A stretch of DNA of 64,000 bases from an uncultured Marinifilum sp. (GTDB lineage Bacteria > Bacteroidota > Bacteroidia > Bacteroidales > Marinifilaceae): positions 3,150,923 through 3,214,922 of the forward strand of contig NZ_OY781918.1 in NCBI RefSeq assembly GCF_963677195.1. Direction: 5' to 3'. Both the position numbers and the translations under genes were made by a program. The notes beneath the pieces were generated by a model. The model searched no databases and had not been told where the DNA came from. It was given only the letters and a program-made list of their open reading frames with translations. Position 1 is the stretch's first letter, and every line of letters starts with the position of its first letter. Positions 1 through 7,882 of the stretch are shown piece by piece.

Positions 1-402
1 GTGGTACAAATTGATTGTTGTATGCAGATCCTTACATTTATCAATGAATCCCGGTAGGGGTTTCCATAAGTTCAGACTTTGTTCCTGTGCATACATCACG
101 ATCATTTTGGCATCGCTTTTATCAGTTTTGTTATGTTGTAGTTTCATTTGTATAAATCGTTTAATAACCAATGGGTTTATAACCGAAACCCGAACACTGT
201 TTTCAAATAAGAACACCGCAAGCTGATAATAATAATTGCCAGTATATTCCATTACACACCAGCTTTGTGGGGAAAGTAATAGAAGTAATTCAGCAAATCC
301 TTCAGGAGTGTTTTTAAACTGTTTGTGCCCAAATTTGGTACTCCATACATCAAATACTTTTTTGGAAATGTCGATTCCGATAAAATGTGTATTTTTATTC
401 AT
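1..402 (-). CDS. IS110-family transposase, partial (N-terminal part only)
   Basis: This is the N-terminal 134 codons of the transposase fully present at 8368-9336; the C-terminal part lies beyond the window edge. The start codon at 402 corresponds to 9336 in the other copy. The piece contains the RuvC-like N-terminal DEDD domain with the first catalytic Asp in GIDISK and a VMEYTGNYY segment. Two + strand reading frames over this stretch are antisense shadows. Confidence 0.9.
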   Translation of the reverse strand, partial: MNKNTHFIGIDISKKVFDVWSTKFGHKQFKNTPEGFAELLLLLSPQSWCVMEYTGNYYYQLAVFLFENSVRVSVINPLVIKRFIQMKLQHNKTDKSDAKMIVMYAQEQSLNLWKPLPGFIDKCKDLHTTINLYH

Positions 403-613
403 AGTAAAAGATTTATTAAAGAACGAAGCTACTTTGATATAGCAACCTAAAAACAGGCTCTAATGGCCCAGAGAACTAATCGTATTCAAGTAGTGAAAGA
501 GTGGGGATCTTCATTGTTGACGAGTTTGAATACCCAATGTATAAAATAACCTTGCTCCATTCTTTCGTTCTTTAGTTAATTCTTTAAGATAATAATTTGT
601 AAACTTAGGATGT
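403..613 (-). ncRNA. candidate bridge RNA region of IS110 copy 1
   Basis: About 210 bp of non-coding DNA separate the transposase start from the element end. In IS110-group elements this 5' region encodes the bridge RNA that pairs with donor and target DNA. It is identical to the region at 9337-9547, where the evidence is given in full. The possible target guide (+ strand TGTATAAAATAACC) is at 538-551. The RNA itself is inferred, not shown. Confidence 0.45.
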
Positions 614-731
614 GTATAAGTCATTGGGCAGCTGGTGGTTAATTTAAGGTGAGTACATTTGTTAAACATATCAGCGATTTGACATTTAAGTGCGTTGAAA
701 TGCCCAACGCCTCATACACCAACCGTTAGCA
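614..731 (+). repeat. attC-like site 1, 3' remainder after IS110 insertion
   Basis: Imperfect palindrome. The left arm GTATAAGTCATTGGGCA (614-630) pairs with the right arm at about 700-717, whose reverse complement is GTATGAGGCGTTGGGCA. The R' box GTTAGCA is at 725-731. The R'' box and first few bases lie beyond the IS110 element, outside the window. The next cassette starts at T726, and its last bases (TGCTAAC, 1429-1435) are complementary to GTTAGCA. Confidence 0.75.
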
Positions 732-763
732 TTCATTAAGACACAAAACGAGCAGAACATAAA

Positions 764-1423
764 ATGAGAAAATTAGTATCAATTATTGTTGGCCTTATAA
801 TGGTCAACCTTTCATTCGGACAAACTCAAAATAAAACAAGTTTTAACAAAACACTAATGGCTCAACTCGATACTATTCATCAAGAAGACCAAAAGTACCG
901 ACTGCGAATAGATGAATTGTTGAAAAAATCACGTACACAGTCTGAAAATTTGGAAATAATAACACTGCATGAATTAATGAATGAAAAAGACTCGATAAAC
1001 CTTCTTAAAATTGAGAAAATACTAAATAAATATGGTTGGCTGGGAGCAGATGTTATAGGGGAACAAGGAAACAAAACACTATTCCTTGTAATTCAACATT
1101 CCGACCTTGAAACTCAACTTAAATATTTGCCGATGATGCGAGAAGCGTTAATGGTTGGAAATATTCAAAGTAATGATTTTGCACTATTAGAAGATAGGAT
1201 AGCAATGAGACAAGGGAATAGACAGATTTATGGAAGTCAAATTAAAATAGATGGTGACGAGTTTTACGTTTATCCATTAATTGAACCGGAAAAAGTAAAT
1301 GAAAGACGTTCAAAGGTTGGACTTGAACCTATAGAAGACTATGTCAAACGTGTTGGTATGACTTGGGATATTGAGAAACACAAGGAGAGAACAAAAATAT
1401 TAGAATCTGAAAAAGAAGAATAA
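764..1423 (+). CDS. DUF6624-like secreted protein (cassette gene)
   Basis: A 219-aa protein with a clear N-terminal signal peptide (hydrophobic residues about 5-17, ending SFGQ) and a mature helical domain rich in charged residues. The segments KYGWLGADVIGEQGN, LFLVIQHSD and RIAMRQGNRQIYGSQ match my recollection of the DUF6624 family, whose function is not known. The gene stands alone in a cassette between R' at 725 and R'' at 1429, with 5 bp between its stop and R''. It is probably exported across the inner membrane. The family assignment is from memory and moderately sure; no role can be given. Confidence 0.8.
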   Translation: MRKLVSIIVGLIMVNLSFGQTQNKTSFNKTLMAQLDTIHQEDQKYRLRIDELLKKSRTQSENLEIITLHELMNEKDSINLLKIEKILNKYGWLGADVIGEQGNKTLFLVIQHSDLETQLKYLPMMREALMVGNIQSNDFALLEDRIAMRQGNRQIYGSQIKIDGDEFYVYPLIEPEKVNERRSKVGLEPIEDYVKRVGMTWDIEKHKERTKILESEKEE

Positions 1424-1428
1424 CGAAA

Positions 1429-1558
1429 TGCTAACACGCTATATAAATAAATTGGCCGTCAGTGTTTTGCGAAGGATTGAGCTTTTAATTAAGGTTATCG
1501 TAAATTGAAACGCAATAGCTATTAAGTGCCAATCAATTCATATAGCCAAACGTTGGCG
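1429..1558 (+). repeat. attC-like site 2
   Basis: 130 bp. R'' is TGCTAAC (1429-1435) and R' is GTTGGCG (1552-1558). The arms GCTATATAAATAAATTGGC (left) and, as reverse complement of the right arm, GCTATATGAATTGATTGGC match at 16 of 19 positions. The central part has no gene. The R'' box is complementary to the start of the preceding cassette (725) and the R' box to the end of the following one (3406), as expected for integron cassettes. Confidence 0.8.
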
Positions 1559-1610
1559 GTAATGCAAAGACAAATACGTTGATAACTAAACCAATAATAA
1601 ATAAAAAAAT

Positions 1611-3173
1611 ATGAGACTATTTAAAATTTTAATCTTTACAATGCTTTTTTTCAATATAGGAATACAAGCTCAAAATATATCCATCATCCCTGAACCTGCT
1701 TATATTGAGGTATCCTCTAAGACAACTAAATTTTCTAGGGAAACGGGTTTAAATATTAAAAATAGTACAGCGAATAGCGTATCGTATTTGACCACTCGCC
1801 TAAAAGAAGGTTTGAATTTAGTCCTATCAGAATGCAACAATTGCAAGTCTACATTATCGTTAGTCTTGGATACAACCTATTCAAAAAACAAAGAAGCATA
1901 TTCATTAATCATCGACAATGATATTGAAATACGTGCTTCTGATGATGCAGGTTTGTTCTATGGTGTACAAAGTTTTTTGCAGTTATTGCCTCCAGAAGTA
2001 TATGGAAATAATAGAATATCGAAAGATAGCTATGAACTACCACAACTCATAATTAAGGATGAACCTCGATTCGCATGGCGTGGACATATGCTGGATATTG
2101 CAAGACACTTTTTCGATAAGGATGAGATTATGAAAACTATAGATGTAATGGCAACGCACAAGTTAAACGTGTTGCATCTACACTTGTCTGACTTTGATGC
2201 CTGGAGGGTAGAAATAAAAAAATACCCAGAATTAATCAATGTAGGCTCAAGAGGACATCATACAAGTTGGGCAAAAGGAAAGGCTCGGTACTATCTGTCT
2301 CAAAACGAAATTAAAGAAATCATTGCCTATGCTCAAACTCGACATGTAATGATTATTCCCGAAATCGATATGCCTGGACATTCCACAGCCGCTGCTCGTT
2401 CTTATCCTGAGTACTTTGACGGCCACGCCTCATATAATCCAGCCAAAGAAGAAACATTTGTCTTTATTTCCGACATACTCGACGAATTGATGGCAATATT
2501 CCCTGCTCCGTACTTTCATATTGGCGGTGATGAAGTATCGCGTCAAGCTAGATGGGAAGGAAGGAAAGATATTCAGGAATTGATGAACAAGAAAGGTTTT
2601 ACTACAATAGACGACGTACAAAATTATTTTGATATTCGAGTAGTAGACATGGTTCTGGCTAAGGGAAAAACCCCTATTGGCTGGAATGAAATGGCGTATT
2701 TCGATGTTGATCCAAAAACCCAATTTCAATGGTGGCAGGGAGATTTTGATACTCCTCATGGTCAAAAGGCTTTGGCAAGAAATCATAAAATTGTGATGTC
2801 GCCTAGCGGGAAGATGTACTTAGATTATCCTCAGCAATTTAATGAACCTGGTTGGGGCACAGAAGCAAATAGTGTAGAAGAAATTTATGAATGGGAACCA
2901 GTTCCAAGCACACTAACAAATGAACAAGAAAAAAATATTATTGGTATTGAAGCACCTCTTTGGACTGAGTGGGTAGAAAGTAATGAATACCGCCAGTTTA
3001 TGACTTACCCGCGTTTAGCTGGGGTTGCAGAAGTGGCATGGTCACAAAAAGGAAATAAAAATTTGGAAGGGTTTAAAAACCGCATGGAATATCAATATAA
3101 ACGCTATAACGCATTAGGAGTGAATTACCGTGCCCCAGGAATCAATTCGGGTAATAAGTACAAAGCTCACTAA
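1611..3173 (+). CDS. beta-N-acetylhexosaminidase, glycoside hydrolase family 20 (cassette gene)
   Basis: A 520-aa secreted enzyme that should release terminal N-acetylhexosamine from glycans such as chitin or peptidoglycan fragments. An N-terminal signal peptide (about 1-20, ending IQAQ) is followed by a GH20 N-terminal beta domain and the GH20 barrel. The barrel shows HLHLSDFDAWR, EIDMPGH and the catalytic pair HIGGDEV (Asp-Glu), plus a C-terminal PLWTEWVES segment lining the active site. Family-typical core length; nothing looks broken. It occupies a 1.86-kb cassette alone, between R' at 1552 and R'' at 3406. Such a large, recognisable catabolic enzyme is uncommon cassette cargo. Confidence 0.93.
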   Translation: MRLFKILIFTMLFFNIGIQAQNISIIPEPAYIEVSSKTTKFSRETGLNIKNSTANSVSYLTTRLKEGLNLVLSECNNCKSTLSLVLDTTYSKNKEAYSLIIDNDIEIRASDDAGLFYGVQSFLQLLPPEVYGNNRISKDSYELPQLIIKDEPRFAWRGHMLDIARHFFDKDEIMKTIDVMATHKLNVLHLHLSDFDAWRVEIKKYPELINVGSRGHHTSWAKGKARYYLSQNEIKEIIAYAQTRHVMIIPEIDMPGHSTAAARSYPEYFDGHASYNPAKEETFVFISDILDELMAIFPAPYFHIGGDEVSRQARWEGRKDIQELMNKKGFTTIDDVQNYFDIRVVDMVLAKGKTPIGWNEMAYFDVDPKTQFQWWQGDFDTPHGQKALARNHKIVMSPSGKMYLDYPQQFNEPGWGTEANSVEEIYEWEPVPSTLTNEQEKNIIGIEAPLWTEWVESNEYRQFMTYPRLAGVAEVAWSQKGNKNLEGFKNRMEYQYKRYNALGVNYRAPGINSGNKYKAH

Positions 3174-3405
3174 AATAGCTGACTATGGTGTCAACAATAC
3201 TTATTTTAAACTACCGACGGCTTTATATGTGAAACACAGAGTTTTTTAAATACTAATGAGAATAATAATGTTACAAAACATTTCATGGGAATGTCAATTA
3301 TTAAGATATATTTTCAGTTTGATGTAAAATTTCCATCAGATATCCGACCAAAATAATTATTATTAAGAACACAAGACACTACTAATCAACAATGTAAGCA
3401 CATAT
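3174..3405. other. non-coding tail of the GH20 cassette
   Basis: About 230 AT-rich bases between the hexosaminidase stop and the R'' box of attC-like site 3. I see no open reading frame with a plausible start and no strong hairpin. It may be a 3' untranslated region or the remains of a second cassette gene. Confidence 0.5.
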
Positions 3406-3537
3406 CGCCAACATTTTGTATAAGTAATGGCAGGCAATGTGGTAAAATTCAAGGTTTGTATCCCGCTCAAACTGCGTAGCGGTTTGACAGGAAGGAAGCC
3501 CGCAATCTGCCACTACTCATACAATTTACCGTTGTGG
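3406..3537 (+). repeat. attC-like site 3 (intact)
   Basis: 132 bp. R'' is CGCCAAC (3406-3412) and R' is GTTGTGG (3531-3537). The arms TTGTATAAGTAATGGCAG (left) and, as reverse complement of the right arm, TTGTATGAGTAGTGGCAG match at 16 of 18 positions. The centre contains the conserved block TTGACAGGAA followed by GCCCGCAATC, shared in variant form with sites 4, 6 and 8. This is the best uninterrupted example in the window, and it shows what the IS110 and intron insertion sites looked like before insertion. Confidence 0.85.
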
Positions 3538-3594
3538 TTTATAGTAAAGCGAGACAGATTGAGCATTAAATTAGAAATAAAGGAAATTGAAAAA

Positions 3595-4047
3595 ATGGGA
3601 CGGACTAATTATATGGAACAGCAAAAAGATGAATATAATGAAATTGACCCGCCACTTTCAGAAAGTGAGATATCAGAAAGAAAACATGAAAAGAGGGTTG
3701 TTAAAATAATTAAAGACGAGAGCCTAAGCGTAAATCCTGTTACTTTAAAACGGTATTTGGATTGCTTTAAGGAAAAATTGAGATTGCCATTCAAAGTTAC
3801 TGGAATAGAGAGTGATTTTGAATACTCAGATTATGGAGATAAAACACCAAATGCAAATGAACGATTTGAAGTTGTAGAATTCATTGAAGATGTTGAAAAT
3901 TATTCCAATTTGTTTGTGAAAGTAAGAGTTGAAAACACAAGTGAAATATTTGAATTACAACTTTTTGAATTTAAACCGATAGAATCTTCAGTTGAAATAA
4001 TAAGAATGTTTGAAGATTATACAGAGTGGATTGAAACTTGTCTGTAG
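3595..4047 (+). CDS. hypothetical protein (cassette gene)
   Basis: A 150-aa acidic, soluble protein with no signal peptide or membrane segment and no family I recognise. The open frame extends upstream to 3427, but that part runs through attC-like site 3. The ATG at 3595 is preceded by AAAGGAA at a good distance and lies inside the cassette, so I chose it; ATG 3613 is an alternative. The N-terminal third is rich in Glu/Lys and the C-terminal two thirds alternate hydrophobic and charged residues, suggesting a small alpha/beta fold. It is the only gene between R' 3531 and R'' 4066. Confidence 0.75.
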   Translation: MGRTNYMEQQKDEYNEIDPPLSESEISERKHEKRVVKIIKDESLSVNPVTLKRYLDCFKEKLRLPFKVTGIESDFEYSDYGDKTPNANERFEVVEFIEDVENYSNLFVKVRVENTSEIFELQLFEFKPIESSVEIIRMFEDYTEWIETCL

Positions 4048-4065
4048 AAAAGAGAAACTACAAAA

Positions 4066-4194
4066 CCACAACACGTGTTATAGCCAATAAGGGTTTAAGT
4101 GGTATACGAAGGTTTGTAGCCCGCTTTAACTTTTGTTGTGACTTGATAGTTAATCGCTCGCAATCCCTTACTGGCCATACCACCACCGTTATAG
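4066..4194 (+). repeat. attC-like site 4 (intact)
   Basis: 129 bp. R'' is CCACAAC (4066-4072), complementary to the preceding cassette start GTTGTGG at 3531. R' is GTTATAG (4188-4194). The arms TATAGCCAATAAGGG (left) and TATGGCCAGTAAGGG (reverse complement of the right arm) differ at only two positions, both A on the left against G. The central block TTGATAGTTAATCGCTCGCA resembles the conserved centre of site 3. Confidence 0.82.
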
Positions 4195-4238
4195 CCCATG
4201 GCAAGACATAGATGTCCCAAATATAAAAGTGATTTAAA

Positions 4239-5213
4239 ATGACAATTAAAGAAGCAATATTAAAAGTATTAGAAGATAATAAGCAAGCGTTTACTTATTT
4301 GGAGGTTCTCAAGAAAATTGATGAGAAAAACTATATTGACTGGGGAAATGCTAAAACACCTTCTGATACTATTGGAGCACAACTTGGTCATTTTATTCGA
4401 CAGAATGATACTAGAGTTAAAAGAGTAAAAGGAAAGAAAGGATTTGAATATTACTTATCAAAGTATGAAAGTGAATTAAATCTCTCGGAAATAACTGAAA
4501 AAGAAACTGAATCTAAAAAGCTTCCAAAATCCAAGACATTTCAAGAGCGTGATTTACATAAACTATTGAGTAGTTATTTGAAAAACCAGAATACATACTG
4601 CAAGACAATATTTCACGAAAAATCAGCAAATAGCAAAGACAATCATCAAAAATGGATTCACCCAGATATGATTGGAATTAATTTCTTGAATCTTCAAAAT
4701 AGGTCAAGTAATGCATTAATGAAAGTGATAAATAAGTCAGACGCATTCAATTTAATCTCTTATGAACTGAAAAAGGAAATAAAATCTGACTATGAATTGA
4801 AACAATGCTTCTTTCAAGCAGTATCAAATTCGAGTTGGGCAAATTATGGATATTTGGTAGCATTTGACATCAGCAAAAACTTAATGGATGAAATGGAGCG
4901 ATTAAATCAGTCTTTCGGTATTGGTGTAATTGAATTACAAGCAAATCCATTTGAAAGTAAGGTTTTGTTTACATCGAAATATAAAGAGCTTGATTTTAAA
5001 ACGATTGATAAACTTTGTGAGATTAATACGGATTTTGAGAAATTCATTGAGAAATCAGAAATGATGTTAGTTGCTGACGATAGATACATTGATGCGACAA
5101 GAATGGAATTTGATAAATTTTGTGATGAGTACTTTAAATCAGACTCCGAAATAGAGAAATATTGTAAAGACAAGAATATACCGATTGAAGAAAATGAAAC
5201 CACGGGGCTATAA
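4239..5213 (+). CDS. HARE-HTH protein with PD-(D/E)XK nuclease-like C-terminal domain (cassette gene)
   Basis: A 324-aa protein. Residues 1-75 resemble a HARE-HTH domain: AILKVLEDNKQAFTYLEVLK, then GAQLGHFIR and a GFEYYL end. After a charged linker, residues about 100-210 look like a restriction-endonuclease-like fold: E103 in the first helix, D143 in HPDMIGI, E176-x-K178 in YELKKEI, and Q193 in the next helix. This layout matches the COG2958-type proteins I know, which have a HARE-HTH joined to a nuclease domain. A role in DNA restriction or defence is inferred. The stop codon TAA (5211-5213) lies inside the R'' box CTATAAC. Start ATG 4239 is 45 bp inside the cassette. Confidence 0.75.
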   Translation: MTIKEAILKVLEDNKQAFTYLEVLKKIDEKNYIDWGNAKTPSDTIGAQLGHFIRQNDTRVKRVKGKKGFEYYLSKYESELNLSEITEKETESKKLPKSKTFQERDLHKLLSSYLKNQNTYCKTIFHEKSANSKDNHQKWIHPDMIGINFLNLQNRSSNALMKVINKSDAFNLISYELKKEIKSDYELKQCFFQAVSNSSWANYGYLVAFDISKNLMDEMERLNQSFGIGVIELQANPFESKVLFTSKYKELDFKTIDKLCEINTDFEKFIEKSEMMLVADDRYIDATRMEFDKFCDEYFKSDSEIEKYCKDKNIPIEENETTGL

Positions 5214-5324
5214 CAATGTGTCATACGTAATGTCGGGGGAAGTAGTAAATATCAAGGTTTGTGGCTCGCATCAACACCATCTCGGTTTGATAGCGAGGAG
5301 CTCCGAAGTCCGCCACTACGCATA
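5208..5324 (+). repeat. attC-like site 5, 5' part (interrupted by group II intron)
   Basis: R'' CTATAAC (5208-5214) is complementary to the start of its cassette, GTTATAG (4188). The site continues to about 5324, where a group II intron begins, and resumes at 7223 with R' GTTATCG (7231-7237). Without the intron the site is 132 bp, the same as the intact sites. The left arm ATACGTAATG (5223-5232) pairs with the right arm, whose reverse complement is ATGCGTAGTG. Confidence 0.8.
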
Positions 5325-5869
5325 GTGTGCCAAGAAGCAGCAGGTCGGCATAAAACAGTGCTGCATTCTTTATTTGAGATGGTGGAAAGCATTTGTAGGC
5401 TTGACCCACCGATGTCGTTTTACAGGAGGGGGCATCAAACCACCCAAAGGTGCATTGGTAAAGAGTCTTTGTATTGAGCGTTTGGGAGAATCTATACCAA
5501 GAGTATAGCAGGTGTTAATAGAAGAGATGAACGAAAGTGAACCACTGAAGAGGTGTCGAGAAGTGGCAATATTCTGTCAAAAGTTGCAAAGTATGTTATG
5601 CAATGATGAGTGCAGCGGGAGCCTGTTTATTGGTTGCACGGCAGGCGGTGTTCAGGTGGCATGACTTCTATTTAGGCTCAATTAAGGAACTTGGGAATCT
5701 GTGTTGCAATGTTAAGTGAAAAGCGCAATAAGAACAACTTAGAGGCTGAATAACAATGAGCAACAACAGAGGCGGATCTGTCTGTAGTAGTAATGAAGTC
5801 TCTGTAATTGAGATGGAGCAAAGGGACAGAGTTGTACAGTTTTATAACAGAAATCAACTTTAACAGAGG

Positions 5870-7123
5870 ATGAATTTATGGAATGAAACAAAATCGATAC
5901 CAGTAAGTCGTACCATGGTCTGGAATGCTTACAAACATGTGAAAGCCAATAAAGGTAGTTCAGGAGTAGATGAGATTGGTTGGGCAGAATTTGAAACCGA
6001 CCGCTCAAAGCACTTGTACAAACTCTGGAATCGAATGGCATCGGGGAGTTATTTCCCACCGGCGGTGAAAGAGGTTGAAATACCTAAGAAAGATGGCAAA
6101 ATGCGAAAGTTGGGGATTCCTACTATTTCCGACCGCATTGCACAACAAGTGTTAAAATATTATTTAGAACCACGGTTCGAATCAATCTTTAGCGACAATA
6201 GTTATGGCTATCGTCCTGACAGAAGTGCTCATCAGGCATTGGATCAGGTGCAGCGTAATTGCTGGAGAAACGACTGGGTGATTGATCTGGATATAAAAGG
6301 GTTTTTCGATAATATTGATCATGAAAAGTTGATGCTGGCGGTTCGTAAGCATGTGCCCGAGAAATGGGCATGTATGTATATTGAGAGATGGCTGAAAATG
6401 CCAATTCAAAAAGGAAATGGGAAACTGATTGAAAAGCAAGGGAAAGGCACCCCACAAGGAGGAGTGATTAGTCCATTGCTAGCCAACTTATTCCTGCATT
6501 ATGCGTTCGACAAATGGCTAGAGGGTAAGAATTCCATGGTGAAATATGTGCGTTACGCCGATGACGTGATTATTCACTGCCGAACTAAAAGACAAGCTGA
6601 TTGGCTACTGGAAAACATACATCAACGAATGGCTGAATGCCATTTAGAGTTGCATCCAGAGAAGACCAAGTTGGTTTATTGTCGTGATTATCGTAGACAA
6701 GAGAAGCATAAAAATGTAAAGTTCGATTTTCTTGGATATAGTTTTCAGCCACGTAGCAGTAAATCGCAGAAGACAGGCAATCTGTTTTTGGGATATGGAT
6801 GCGCAATCAGTATCGCATCTCGTAAGAAAATAGCCGATAAATTGGAAGAATTGATTGAGGAAAGCAAAACTTGTAAAAGTATTGTTGGAATCGCTCAAAG
6901 ACTTAATCCTCAGATCAGAGGTTGGGTTAATTATTATGGGAAATTTCGGAGATGGGAAATGCATCATGTTTTCCGATTACTGCACAGTCGTTTGGTTCGC
7001 TGGGCACGACGAAAGTATAAACGCTACAAAACAAGTATCCGCCGTGGGTATGAGTGGTTAAAACGAATGAAGAAGCAATTTCCATATCTATTTTATCATT
7101 GGAAGTTGAGTTTTTCTATTTAA
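5870..7123 (+). CDS. ltrA: group II intron reverse transcriptase/maturase
   Basis: A 417-aa intron-encoded protein that helps splicing and copies the intron into new DNA sites. The reverse transcriptase domain shows LGIPTISDRIAQQ (about 81-93), YGYRPDRSAHQA, GTPQGGVISPLLAN (193-206) and the catalytic YADD (229-232). The maturase (X) domain follows with LNPQIRGWVNYYGKF (about 344-358). The protein ends shortly after it with basic KRYK and RRGYEWLKR segments. There is no C-terminal HNH endonuclease domain, so it belongs with the En-less bacterial introns. It is intact, and the intron is probably still mobile. The only upstream purine run (AACAGAGG) touches the ATG, so the start is uncertain. 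Confidence 0.93.
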   Translation: MNLWNETKSIPVSRTMVWNAYKHVKANKGSSGVDEIGWAEFETDRSKHLYKLWNRMASGSYFPPAVKEVEIPKKDGKMRKLGIPTISDRIAQQVLKYYLEPRFESIFSDNSYGYRPDRSAHQALDQVQRNCWRNDWVIDLDIKGFFDNIDHEKLMLAVRKHVPEKWACMYIERWLKMPIQKGNGKLIEKQGKGTPQGGVISPLLANLFLHYAFDKWLEGKNSMVKYVRYADDVIIHCRTKRQADWLLENIHQRMAECHLELHPEKTKLVYCRDYRRQEKHKNVKFDFLGYSFQPRSSKSQKTGNLFLGYGCAISIASRKKIADKLEELIEESKTCKSIVGIAQRLNPQIRGWVNYYGKFRRWEMHHVFRLLHSRLVRWARRKYKRYKTSIRRGYEWLKRMKKQFPYLFYHWKLSFSI

Positions 7124-7148
7124 TTTGTAGTAGATTTATGTACGACAA

Positions 7149-7184
7149 GAGCCGTATGATGGGAGACTATCACGTACGGTTCTG
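7149..7184 (+). ncRNA. group II intron domain V
   Basis: GAGCCGTATG at 7149 pairs with CGTACGGTTC ending at 7184 around a short internal bulge and a GGGAGAC loop, the hallmark catalytic hairpin of group II introns. Domain VI and the intron 3' end follow within 40 bases. Position relative to the maturase stop (7123) is normal. Confidence 0.85.
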
Positions 7185-7222
7185 TGAGAGGCTTAGGGTG
7201 AAACTCCCTTTGCCTACTCGAC

Positions 7223-7237
7223 CACTCAACGTTATCG
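7223..7237 (+). repeat. attC-like site 5, 3' part with R' box
   Basis: CACTCAAC followed by the R' box GTTATCG (7231-7237). Joined to 5208-5324 it completes the palindrome. GTTATCG is complementary to CGATAAC at 8271-8277, the end of the next cassette. Confidence 0.75.
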
Positions 7238-7281
7238 GCAATTTTAAGAACGACCATAGTGCAAAATGAGAATCAATAAAA

Positions 7282-7881
7282 ATGAAAGAAACTGAAATAT
7301 CAAAATTAGAAATTGAAGATTTTTGGATTCGAGTATATTTAAACCCAAAATCAGATTATGTTGATTCCGCCATAAATAGAGCTTATCGTGATTTAAATAG
7401 AACGCTTCATGGTATTTCAAAACTACAAACGGAACAAAACCATAAATTAGTAAAACAGATTATTAAAAACTCAATTATTGAAATTACAACTGACAAATTT
7501 GAAAGCCAAGTGGATTTTGATAATTGGCACAGACAATTATGCGACAAGATTATTCAATCATATAAATTAGAATTAACATTTTATTTTTCGTTTGGACAAG
7601 CCCAAAAATGGATTAATATGACATTAAAATATCTTTTTGCTCTTGGGAAAGAACGCATTAATGGAATATGTATAAATTATGAGTTTTTTCACGTACCAAT
7701 AGATAATATAATCCAAGACAAACTAAAATTAGAATTTAATATTGATAGAATAGAAGGTGCATGGAGCAAAATCTCCGATTATAATGTATATCTTGATTAC
7801 CAGAAAGAATTAAGAATGACAAAACCAAATTCCATTCCCATGGATATTGAGTTTAAGTTGTTTAATGAACAAGAAAAATGA
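7282..7881 (+). CDS. hypothetical protein, first gene of a two-gene cassette
   Basis: A 199-aa soluble, mostly helical protein with basic patches and no family I can name. Notable segments are RAYRDLNRTLHGI, a DFDNWHRQLCDKII stretch and FSFGQAQKWINMTLKYLFAL. It carries no signal peptide and no obvious catalytic motif. It starts 45 bp into the cassette that opens with R' 7231, and its stop is one base before the ATG chosen for the next gene, so the two are probably translated together. Confidence 0.8.
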   Translation: MKETEISKLEIEDFWIRVYLNPKSDYVDSAINRAYRDLNRTLHGISKLQTEQNHKLVKQIIKNSIIEITTDKFESQVDFDNWHRQLCDKIIQSYKLELTFYFSFGQAQKWINMTLKYLFALGKERINGICINYEFFHVPIDNIIQDKLKLEFNIDRIEGAWSKISDYNVYLDYQKELRMTKPNSIPMDIEFKLFNEQEK

Positions 7882-7882
7882 A

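Larger units (their letters stand above)
1..613. mobile_element. IS110-family element, copy 1 (cut by window start)
   Basis: Positions 1-613 appear identical to 8935-9547, the second copy of the same element. The copies diverge right after a shared AAACTTAGGATGT, which marks the transposase-upstream end. The other end lies outside the window. The base sequence that follows (GTATAAGTCATT...) is the 5' arm of an attC-like palindrome whose 3' arm is at 701-731, so the element sits inside an attC site. No terminal inverted repeat is visible, as is usual for IS110. Confidence 0.9.
5325..7222 (+). mobile_element. group II intron inserted in attC-like site 5
   Basis: About 1.9 kb. The 5' end GTGTGCC fits the GUGYG rule of group II introns. 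Structured non-coding RNA (domains I-III, about 5325-5860) precedes the maturase gene at 5870-7123 (domain IV). Domain V/VI and a 3' end CTACTCGAC follow. Removing this span restores an attC-like palindrome of normal length (132 bp) and pairing, which supports the boundaries to within a few bases. The intron lies in the same orientation as the cassette genes, whereas known IIC-attC introns are usually opposite to them. Confidence 0.85.

Noticed and set aside
11..442. Two + strand reading frames in the first IS110 copy (and the same at 8882-9376)
   Set aside because: They are antisense to the IS110 transposase, which has full family motifs on the minus strand.
3427..3594. N-terminal extension of the 150-aa cassette protein
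   Set aside because: It translates attC-like site 3; ATG 3595 has a good ribosome site and lies inside the cassette.
5259..5477. Small + strand reading frame before the maturase gene
   Set aside because: It spans the intron boundary and the structured RNA of domain I.
7054..7269. 71-aa + strand frame over the maturase 3' end
   Set aside because: It overlaps the maturase C-terminus, domain V and the attC R' box in another frame.
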